Assembly (NCBI GenBank): GCA_029204225.1
Contig: CM055097.1
Span: 3,690,620-3,754,619 of the forward strand
Length of the DNA stretch: 64,000 nt
Direction of reading: 5' to 3'
DNA from: Diphasiastrum complanatum
Taxonomy: Eukaryota > Streptophyta > Lycopodiopsida > Lycopodiales > Lycopodiaceae
The position numbers and the translations under genes were made by a program. This document shows positions 55,349 to 64,000 of this stretch, one piece after another (position 1 is the first letter of the stretch; the number at the start of each line of letters is the position of its first letter). Below the pieces are notes generated by a model. That model was not told the origin of the DNA and searched no databases. It saw only the letters and a list, made by a program, of their open reading frames with translations.

Positions 55349-55977
55349 ATTGCTATAGTTCTAAATATTTACTCTCTCTCTATATATATACATTCTCTAA
55401 CTTTAGCAGTCAGATACTATGAAGACCTGTTTTGGTCGTTTGATCTATGTCGTGTAAACTTAGTATCAATCTCAAGTATCAATGAGTATATCTTTCCCCA
55501 ATCGCTTATTTACATATATAGTTGTTGGATGATCTTGTGTTATTCTAATTTTATAATTACAAGATCGTTAACAATTGTTTAACTAATTAATTAGGTTAGT
55601 TATTATTGGAGCGTGAAGACGTAGATGGTCTGTACGTGAAATCCTATGTAAATCTGCAGAGTGTCACATTTTTTGCATTTTTCGGGGTGCCCGAAATGGC
55701 TCGAAAACCTGAGTAAACACTTTGTCACATTTTTCGAAAAATCTTTTTCTACTCATAACAGCCCGAAAGTGAAGTAGAAGACTTTGTCGAGTTTTTCACA
55801 TTTTTTACCTTCTCGGAAAAATGCAAACTGTCCGAAAAATAGTTCATTTCTACAGACCTTGAAAAAATGCGAACTGTCCAAAAAACCGTTCATTTCTGCA
55901 AATTGTTTGAAGAGAGTGATTTACATAAGTGAAAAGGAGGGCAGTTAGGATGAGTAGGAGAAAAATTAGCTCCAACA
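55349..55977 (-). repeat. 3' LTR part of element D
   Basis: On the minus strand it starts TGTTGGAGCTAATTTTTC after AAGCTTAAGGGAGAG (polypurine tract). Its first 480 bp recur in the opposite orientation at 59046-59526. It contains repeated blocks of the AAATGCGA(A/C)..GTCCGAAAAA type. Confidence 0.75.
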
Positions 55978-55989
55978 CTCTCCCTTAAG

Positions 55990-56640
55990 CTTACTACTAC
56001 GAATTTGAATTAAGATTGAGATTTAACATATCTACTAAGGTAGAATGTTTATCTCTTGACAATGGTTTTGTCAAAATATTAGCGAACATACGATCTGTAT
56101 GACAGTAACTTACTACAATATCGTTATTCAGAACTTTCTCTCTAATAAAATGAAATTGAACTTCTATGTGTTCAGTTCTAGTATGAGTACGGGTTCAGAT
56201 ATAGAGCTACGCACTGGAGTATTGTTGGACCGATCTATGAAAATTGCAGATCTTGTAGCAACCTTCTTAGCCAAATAATATCATTCATTGTTGACGTAGC
56301 TGCAACGTATCCGGATTCTGTAGAGGACAACAAAATGTATTTCTGCTTTCTGCTGTTCTATGAAATGGGTCCTCTTGCAAGAAAACGAATATAATGTGGA
56401 CTTTCTAGTATCCATGTCTCCTACCCAATCTGAATCTGAATAAGTGACTAATGAAAGTGTAGCCTTTGTATTGCCATGATAGCACAAGGCATAGTGCTTC
56501 ATAGCTTAAATGTACTTCAATACACTTTGTAGCCTTCCAATGTTGTAAGCTTGGATTGCACATATATTGAGATAGTGTGCTTGCTGCATATGCTAGATCG
56601 GGTCGTGCGCAAATCATAGAATTGCAATAGACTTGTTGTC
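55990..56640 (-). pseudogene. Element D RT end and RNase H
   Basis: ARPDLAYAASTLSQYMCNPS is the end of copia RT. It is followed by SDSDWVGDMDTRKSTLYSF, the start of RNase H, then stop-riddled frames with HIEVQFHFIREKVLNNDIV and ILTKPLSRDKHSTL. These are the classic copia RNase H landmarks. Several frameshifts are present. Confidence 0.75.
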
Positions 56641-57175
56641 AGCTTCGGGAGTGATAACGTAGGAGTATTGCTCAAAAGCAACACTAAGTTGTTGTAGGAG
56701 GGTGGAAGACTGGCAAGAAGAGACATCGTAGAGTCTTCTTCTGAAATAGGAGAACCTATTGTAGCTAGTTGATTCAACAAATGTTTGAATTCATTCAAAT
56801 GACCATTGATTGAGGTGCCTTTGCTCATTTTGAGTGTAAGGACCTTCTTTCTCAAGAAGAGACGAGTCGATAGAGTCTGAAGTCTCATAGATACTTGTTA
56901 AGATATCTCACACATCTTTGGAGGTGGTACTATTTAATACGTGAGCAATCTTAGTGTCTTTCAGATTCAAGAATACAATGGCAAGAGCTTTGCCATCCTT
57001 TGCTTCCCATGCTGGGAGCATTTCAGGTTCTGCCAGTCTGGCTATCGAACCGTTTACTTATCCCCATAGCTCCTTTTCAATTAAGATCATCCTCATCTTG
57101 AATTTCCACATGTGGAAATCATCTCCGTTGAACTTGTTGATCAAGTGGATCTTTGAGGTTGAACCTTCCATTATG
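56641..57175 (-). pseudogene. Element D gag
   Basis: From ATG 57175 the minus strand reads STSKIHLINKFNGDDFHMWK and KFKMRMILIEKELWG, then a stop, and further on KVLTLKMSKGTSINGHLNEF and PPSYNNLVLLLSNTPTLSLP, typical copia gag. It is then joined to the RT end at about 56640, so protease and integrase have been deleted. Confidence 0.75.
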
Positions 57176-57341
57176 ATCGATGAATAGAGATTGAACACAA
57201 ACATAATATAAACTAGCTCTAAAAAAACAAGAACGTATTAAGTTTCTTTTTTATATCCTATAGACTCTAGAAAATCCAAAACTTGCTATGATACCACTAA
57301 TGGAGATGTGGTAATGTATGCTTATCAGCTCTAATAGCACT

Positions 57342-57804
57342 CTGTTGGTGCCCTGAAGTGAAGGCCCACTGAGATCAAGAATGATGACAATTATTGACGT
57401 AATAGGATCTTAGGATTACTTAGAGAGCGGAGTTATAGAGCAATTCTGATTGTGTTGATTAATGAGTATTAATGTAGGTGGCGTAGACAACCGTAGAGAG
57501 AAATTGCAGAAATGATTAGGCGTCTGAGACAGCCGTGCAATTCTCTAATATTGATATTCCGATATAAAGAAATGCAAAACAATTAGGCGCAAAGACAACC
57601 ATACATTTTTTCATTTATGATACTTGCGGAAGAAAAATGAGAGTTAATTAACATTCAACAAGAATGCAATGAGATAGAACAATAGCGAATCTGTATATTT
57701 AATGTTGTAATACAACTATCAGATCACAAAACAATTGCGTTGATAAGCGCGTGATTTTACTTACAAAAACAAGTCAATTGTTATAGTTCTGAATATTTAC
57801 TCTC
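57342..57804 (-). repeat. 5' LTR part of element D
   Basis: On the minus strand it ends GGCACCAACA and is followed by a degenerate iMet PBS (GCTATTAGAGCTGA, about 57327-57340). A second PBS-like TGGTATCATAGCAAG lies at 57283-57297. The block matches 51607-52060. Confidence 0.65.
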
Positions 57805-59045
57805 ACAAAAAATCATGAGTCGAAGGAGCAGCTATAAACAGTTCCTTCTTAAACTTCTGTTCATTATCGTCGCAGGGTGGAAGAGGATAGCCGCCTCAGC
57901 GAGAGAGGAGACATTATGTGAACATAATGAAAGCATCTCGTAAAAAAAGGAAAAGCTTTCAATCTGCCTACTAAATCTCAGAAGCAAACACAAATCATGT
58001 CTGTCCCAAAGATAAAGTGGATTACAATCTGCATTACTTTTTTACTACTTCTAGATGCATTGTAAATGACCCTGAGCCTAAGAAATAAGTACATGAGTAT
58101 CAACAAGAGAAGAGGCCGTTGAAATCAGAACATTATTAAGAGGTAAAGGAACTGAAGCAAAAAATTACTCACAACGCCTTGCTTTCATGGATCATTGCTG
58201 CAGGTATTAGGAAGATTTTCAAGGAAATGGGCTCAAGAAAACATCATCTACGGACAGATCTGCTCTTGTAGCCCTCATGGATTGACTACCGATCTGAGAA
58301 GTTCTTTTCCTGTTTTCCCCAAAGCACAATGTAAAGCCCTATCCCGTTATGGGACCCAAATCACGTTTTCCCCAAATCACGTTTTTACAAAAGCAGAATT
58401 GAATCTTAATTTTATTTTTATCTTGGTTTCAAAAACAGAATTGAAAGAACTGTAAAGCTAAAGCCATATGTAGTTTTTCCCAAAGCACTATCTCGTTTTT
58501 CCCAAATCGCGTCTTTCCCACAGCAGAATTGCAAAGAATTGTAAAGCCCGTATCGCCTTTTCCCGAAAGTAATTGTAGAGAGAGAGAGGGGCTCCTAAGC
58601 AAAATTGTACACATAGAGCACATGCATACTCACAACGATGGTAGACGAGGTTCACGAGTCAAGATTAAGGCTTCACTTAATCAAAGCTTAAGTGCAGGTG
58701 TGTTAGCACTTACTCGAACTTGGGAAGTCTGTCAACACTCACTTGGGAAGTCTCTCAACACTCACTTGAAGGGACTGGCGAGTAATAGACTAGCATTGCA
58801 AACTTTTGTCTCTAGTACAACTTTTACATTTCTTGCTCCCAATCTGTGCAAGTTTGTGGAAACCATGAGACATGATTTGCCATTACTTGGAATATGTACT
58901 CGGAGCACAATCTCGAATTTGGAATAGAATCTCGGTGTGGTGAAATTGGCAGGACTACATATACAAATAGGATGTGGATCGAGACTGATGACAATGGTCC
59001 CTAAACTATTCAAAGCAAGGAGCTAGCAATTGTGCGGGACTTTTT
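57805..59045. other. Region without recognised genes
   Basis: Near 58340-58560 several imperfect repeats of TTTCCC(C)AAATC(A/G)CGT and AGCAGAATTG occur. Near 58725-58770 a tandem (CACTCACTTGGGAAGTCT) appears. An open frame at 58529-58927 has no recognised motif. Confidence 0.4.
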
Positions 59046-59526
59046 GTTGGAGTTAATCTTTCTCCTACTTATCCTAACTGCCCTCCTTTTCACTTATGTA
59101 AATCACTCTCTTCAAAAAGTCTGTAGAAATCAACTGTTTTTTGGATAGTTCGCATTTTTCCAAGGTCTGCAGAAATGAACTATTTTTCGAACAGTTTGCA
59201 TTTTTTCGAAAAGGTGAAAAATGTGAAAAACCCGACAAAGTCTTCTACTTTACTTTCGGGCCATTCTGAGTACAAAAGGGTTTTTGCGAAAAATGCGACA
59301 AAGTGTTTACTCAAGTTTTCTGGCCATTTCAGGCACCCCAAAAAATGTGACATTCCCGAATAATACCAAAATTGCGACACATTGCTGATTTACACAGGAT
59401 TTCACATACATACTATCTACATCTTCACGCTCCAATAATAATTGAACAACTGTTAATGATCTTGTAATAATAAAGTTAGAATGACACAAGATCATCCAGC
59501 AGTTATATATGTAAATGAGCGATTGG
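59046..59526 (+). repeat. LTR fragment of element D family, plus orientation
   Basis: It starts TGTTGGAGTTAATC and is the reverse complement of about 55497-55977. It is followed by unrelated sequence, so only the start of an LTR is present. With the D 3' LTR it forms an inverted pair about 3 kb apart. Confidence 0.8.
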
Positions 59527-60180
59527 AGTCTATGCTCATAATTTGGTTCCTTGTTGGAATCCCACGATGGGTACGCGCTCGTTGGATTGTTGTGGAGAAA
59601 ATGATGTCCATAATTGTTCATGATCTAAGTTTTTGTACATCTTCATACACTTGTACTAGACAATTAATATATGACGATCCTGGTGTTACACTACAATCTG
59701 TTGTGGCCAGGGCCGATGTCTCTCGTGTGTTCGGTTGTGCTTTTTGTTGTAGTATGTTAGATCTCAAACAAACTGCTATATCAAACTTAGAGAATGCAAG
59801 TGCATCTTTTTAAGTTATCTTGTTCATTTTCATAGACACAATTCTATAGCTACTTACCGTTATTTAATTGTTATTAATGAACATTTGAATATATTCACTC
59901 TTTAGTTATGCATTTGTACAAACAATAATGATACTTTGGATTTGTATCATATGTTGAATGATTTGTTCTCATGCTTAATAACTTCATGTATTATTTTCAA
60001 ATTTTTTATCGATCTTTTTGATAAAAAAATTGAAAACTTGGAACTCATTTCTACAATCGAAAAAGAAATGATAAAAAAAATTAAACAAAAATTTATTTTA
60101 CTTTTTTATTTTACACAAGTTGGAGATTTATGTAATTTCTTTGACATTTTTCATGGCAAATTGCAAATGGCATGCATTTT
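59527..60180. other. Non-coding stretch
   Basis: An A/T-rich region; open frames at 59481-59813 and 59936-60271 have no recognisable domain. No gene supported. Confidence 0.4.
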
Positions 60181-61190
60181 CACACATCATATCACATCAT
60201 TCATTCAGGAGAAAGGCGAATCTTCTAGTTTATACATTCGAGAGGAAGATTGCCGCCTCTCAAAGCACTAGCTTTTGCATGCTTAGAAAGATGGTGTTCT
60301 TATATTCTTGCTAACAATCACTAACCTTTTCTAGAAAATGTCAAAACATTTTACGATTTCTTCTATTGGTTTTATGAATACACAATTATAGACCAATTCA
60401 TTGACTAATAAAACTTGCGAAGTCATATATTAGTATTTCGTATTTTGGTTTTTTTACTTATGAAGTTTTTTTTTGGATATTTTGAAACAACAATTTTAAA
60501 AATAGAATAGAAACTTTGTATATAATGCCAAATTAAATATATGTAAGTCAAGACATGTCATACGAGATTACCTTTTGAGGTATAGTCTCAGGCATTGAAA
60601 GCATTTTTCTAACCAATCAATTATATTCGAACAATTGCTTGCATCACGTCACTCTCTGGTAATAGCAATTGTCATCAAATTTTCACACATCATATCACAT
60701 CATTCATTTAGGAGAAAGGTGAATCTCCTAGTTTATACATTCGAGAGGAAGATCGCCGCCTCTCAAAGCACTAGCTTTTGCGTGCTTAGAAAGATGGTGT
60801 TCTAACCACTAATTCTTGCTAACAATCACTAACCTTTACTAGAAAATGTCAAAACATTTTACAATTTCTTCTATTGGTTTTATGAATACACAATTATAGA
60901 CCAATTCATTGACTAATAAAACTTGCGAAGTCATATATCAATATTTCGTATTTTGTTTTTTTTACTTATGAATGAAGTTTTATTTTGGATATTTTGAAAC
61001 AACAATTTTAAAAATAGAATAGAAACTTTGTATATAATGCCAAATTAAATATATGTAAGTCAAGACATGTCATACGAGATTACCTTTTGAGGTATAGTCT
61101 TAGACATTGAAAGCATTTTTCTAACCAATCAATTATTTTCGAACAATTGCTTGCATCACGTCACTCTCTGGTAATAGCAATTGTCATCAA
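60181..61190 (+). repeat. Tandem duplication, unit about 503 bp
   Basis: Copy 1 (60181-60683) and copy 2 (60684-61190) start CACACATCATATCACATC and end with GCAATTGTCATCAAATTTT. They differ at scattered bases and a few small indels, for example one of four bases in ATGAATGAAG near 60970. No coding sequence is supported. Confidence 0.85.
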
Positions 61191-62094
61191 ATTTTAGAAT
61201 CAGTTACAAAAGAGTCATTTTGGAATTGTCTACAAAAGAGTCATTTTGGAATTGTTGTGAAATATCATAGAACATGCAATATCCTAGTTTAGAGCAAAAC
61301 TTATTTATTTGCTTGTTTGGGAATACGAAACTTTAAACCAAATAAAACTATGTACAAATATTTGAGAATCAACAATGGAAAGCAATATTCATTTGGTAGC
61401 CAAAAAACCTTCATTTTACATAGACTCGTTTGTAGGCAAAATAATCTTAGCTCCATGCTAACTATCGTACATGGCATGACATGAAAGCGAAACATGTAAT
61501 TTAGATTGTTTCAAAATAATGTTGGGTAGCGATTGTTTCTAGAGTCTTTATGTTAAAATCTTGGGACATTTCACTTGAAAAACTCAACTTTCAATGAGTA
61601 TACAAACAAGCCTCTTACCAACCTCTATAATTCAATTGTCAATATCTCATACAATTCGCTTGCCTTTAAAATTCCTATTCAATTCTAATCAGGACAAAAT
61701 TGCGTAGTTAGTTGTGATAATAACCAACAGAAAATTGAGAATCACAGAGAGCTGCATATGTGTTAGGATACTTGAGAGAACTTCTTTGTTTTGATCCATG
61801 ACAGATGAATCATGATCATGATATTTTTCTTTGGTAGTTGTATTGGCTTCTCCTGCAACTTCTGGAATCAATCCAGGCGCGATGCAGTTGTTACAATTAT
61901 AACTTCTAGCTGTTGCAGGTGTAACTCAGTTGTTACAATAAAATTTTTCCAAATTCTAGATTTCTTGTTCAGAGAGGTGGGATCAGAGGTGGCATGAGGT
62001 CAATTCTCTCATTGATGAATGCATCCATACCTATGGTGCACTATGTATTCCTAGCACCCTTCCCTTGGTTGCTCATTACTATTATATGCTTATT
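61191..62094. other. Non-coding stretch with a short tandem repeat
   Basis: TACAAAAGAGTCATTTTGGA is tandem at 61205-61229 and 61231-61255 (26-bp period). CAGTTGTTACAAT appears twice at about 61885 and 61929. Nothing coding is supported. Confidence 0.5.
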
Positions 62095-62119
62095 CCCTTT
62101 GAATTGGAGGCCACTTCAA

Positions 62120-62957
62120 TAATCAAGATGGCACAATCAACAAGTACAAGGAAAGGCATTGTGCAAAGGATTTTGCTCAAGTTTATGGACTTGATTATGA
62201 GGAGACATTTTCTCCAGTTGCAAAGATGGTATCAATTAGAATCGTAATTTCTATTGCTTGTTTTTTCAATTGGCAAGTTTTTCAACCATATGTTTCTAAT
62301 GCATTTTTAAATGGATATCTAGAAGAAGAGATTTATATGGATCAGCCTATTGGGTTCATCCATGACAAAGACAAAGTTTGCTTGCTCTTCAAAAGTCTAT
62401 ATTTACTAAAGCAAGCTCCAAGGTCATGGTATTCTTGACTTAACACCTTTCTTGAGTCACTAGGATTTAATCTTAGTAACTATGATCCTTCCTTGTATGT
62501 CAAGTTTTTTGATAGAGATATTCTCATCCTTCTTATTTATGTTGATGATACCATTTTAACATGAAGTTGTATCAAGTTAGTTGAGGAAACCAAGGTTGCA
62601 CTTGGAAAAGAGTTCAAGATGCAAGATCTTGGAGAAATTCACTACATATTAGGATTAGAGATTGACTTTCCTAAAGATAAAGCTTTTCTATGTCAATCCA
62701 AGTATGCTCTTTCAATGTTAAAAAAGTTCAATATGTTAGATTGTAAGAGTAGAGAAACTCCTATAGAGCAAATTGTAAAAGACCCTAACAAAGGTGATGA
62801 AAGATCCTTCGTGGACATCACTCTTTTTAGGAGTCTTATAGGCTCCTTAATTTGGCTCACAATAACTAGACCTGACATAAGTTTTAGTGTTCATACGTTG
62901 AGCCAAGCTATGCAAAGTCCTTATTCATCATTGAAAAATGGCCAAGAGAGTGCTTAG
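62120..62957 (+). pseudogene. Copia G reverse transcriptase
   Basis: Frames read RIVISIACFFNWQVFQPYVS, FLNGYLEEEIYMDQPIGF and KSLYLLKQAPRSWYS. The first catalytic Asp position (QLDV) is QPYV, so it is lost. A stop replaces Arg at 62438. The YVDD box reads LIYVDDTILT followed by a stop (62563). MQDLGEIHYILGLEIDFPKD and LIGSLIWLTITRPDISFSVH end the domain. Confidence 0.8.
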
Positions 62958-63292
62958 ATACATATCTTCAACTTTTGATTATGCTTTGGATCAAGAGGTT
63001 GCTAGTGGAGCTAAAGATAATCATGGAAGATGATCTACCTATGATCATGTGTGACAACATTTCATCCCAAGCCCTTGCCAACAATCCGATATTCCATGCA
63101 AGGAGCAAACACATCAAAGTTGCACATCACTTCGTGAGAGAAAAGCTCATTGGAAAGGAAATCTACTTGGAGCACATCGACACATCATCTTGTATTGCAG
63201 ATTTGCTTACCAAACCTTTGAGCAAGAGTTTCTTCATCAAGCATAGAGCCAATCTTGGAGTAATACCAAGATCCATGTTCAAGTCAATATAG
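62958..63292 (+). pseudogene. Copia G RNase H C-terminal part
   Basis: The central RNase H part is deleted: the RT end is joined to DDLPMIMCDNISSQALANNP, then KHIKVAHHFVREKLIGKEIY and IADLLTKPLSKSFFIKHRAN. It closely resembles 47930-48195 of element C. Confidence 0.8.
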
Positions 63293-63309
63293 ATTGTTTT
63301 TAGGAGGAG

Positions 63310-64000
63310 TGTTGAAATTGAAAAATAAACCATCTTGACTTTAGGCTTGCTACAAACTTTGTACTATGCAAGTATGTTGTTTCACAAGTGTAAATGCCAA
63401 TTTGGCCTAGATAGAACTCGAGCTATATGGATTTGACATATCTAGGTGGTTGAATACAACTTGCATATAGATTGTAGACTTAGAAATAACAATAATATGC
63501 TTGTAGAAACTCGTGGCATGTCACATGCATTAATTGTAAGTGATCCATAGTGACATGCAAGGCATGCACAAAGTGAAATGAACACATGCATGATGATTTG
63601 TACAATTCTAGTTAGAACTAGGACACTTGGTAAAAGTAGGTAGAGATACATGCATGAGATGTGACAAATGTCACATAGACTCTAGTTTTTCACTTTAGAT
63701 GTCATTGAAAGGTGGGTGGATGTGGTTCTACCTCGAAATACCTAAAACTCCATAAATATGTGTAGCTATTCTCATAATTTTTTATGAAGAACCAAAGCTT
63801 TGTAGCTATCTCATGCCATTTTGGATCTACACCATTTTTGCTTGATATCTCTCTCACTTTCTCTCTCTAACTCGTGTTGAGGCTAATGCTCATACACTAA
63901 TTTCTTGTACTTTTGCTCATTTATGATTCATTGCTATCATTCTCTAATTCTTGGCATGCTAGATTGTGGTTAAGCCATAACTTCTATATTAGATCTTGCT
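63310..64000 (+). repeat. Start of 3' LTR of copia G
   Basis: TTTTTAGGAGGAG (polypurine tract) is followed by TGTTGAAATTG at 63310. The rest to the window end has no coding sequence and may be LTR; its right end is outside the window. CATAAATATG near 63751 is TATA-like. Confidence 0.55.

Larger units (their letters stand above)
55349..57804 (-). mobile_element. Element D: internally deleted Ty1/copia remnant, minus strand
   Basis: On the minus strand the order is truncated 5' LTR (57804-57342), a PBS, gag start (57175), then a jump to the RT end and RNase H (about 56.6-56.0 kb), polypurine tract and truncated 3' LTR (55977-55349). The middle of pol (protease, integrase, most of RT) is missing. 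The two LTR pieces share only about 34 bp (57771-57804 with 55349-55382), so the full LTR would be about 1.06 kb. Confidence 0.7.
62095..63309 (+). mobile_element. Ty1/copia remnant G (RT and RNase H)
   Basis: RT starts within the palm (CAKGFAQVYGLDYEETFSPV in a shifted frame) and runs to the RNase H end at 63292. It is similar to element C throughout, but gag, protease and integrase are absent. The element is 5'-truncated. Confidence 0.8.

Noticed and set aside
58529..58927. 132-codon plus-strand frame
   Set aside because: Built partly on short tandem repeats, with no recognised motif or splice context; coding status not supported.
1..64000. CRISPR arrays, bacterial operons, phage or integron systems
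   Set aside because: The content is plant nuclear: introns, LTR retroelements with plant tRNA primers and a plant gene family. The tandem repeats lack CRISPR spacing.

Overview
This window is a repeat-dominated piece of a land-plant nuclear genome. It holds many decayed Ty1/copia and Ty3/gypsy LTR retrotransposons, plant-type primer-binding sites (initiator tRNA-Met and tRNA-Asp), microsatellites, and one recognisable intron-containing plant gene of the DUF1218 family. There is no bacterial, organellar or CRISPR content. The TE density suggests a large-genome plant, but the species cannot be named from the sequence.

Layout. 1-16.86 kb is a minus-strand Ty3/gypsy chromovirus (element A) split by a plus-strand Tat/Athila-like gypsy element B (2653-14377). 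B has LTRs, a tRNA-Asp PBS, gag-pro-pol, and a long extra coding region 3' of integrase. The last 0.64 kb of B before its terminal LTR half is inverted in place. 17.1-23.25 kb is bounded by inverted arms rich in CT/GA and encloses a copia remnant, hairpins and poly-G runs. A second copia remnant lies at 23.2-24.5 kb. 24.5-28.0 kb is mostly unannotatable. 28.07-30.01 kb is the DUF1218 gene; one intron carries a short tandem array of tRNA-derived units.

31.2-38.5 kb holds copia fragments, a small spliced gene fragment resembling Ulp1/C48 proteases, an unrecognised minus-strand ORF, and an RT scrap related to element B. 38.98-43.27 kb is a non-autonomous LTR element with paired LTRs, an iMet PBS and no pol; it contains a 30-bp-arm hairpin. 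It abuts a nearly complete copia element C (43.27-48.92 kb). 48.9-59.5 kb contains minus-strand copia gag and RNase H remnants (element D) and LTR fragments in both orientations. 60.2-61.2 kb is a 503-bp tandem duplication. 62.1-64.0 kb is a last plus-strand copia remnant with the start of its 3' LTR.

Almost every retroelement is dead. Lesions include in-frame stops, mostly TAG where CAG or TGG is expected, single-base frameshifts, and substituted catalytic aspartates. The genes here do not form a pathway; the window mainly records nested transposition and decay around one or two host genes. Exon models and element boundaries were read by eye and carry that uncertainty.
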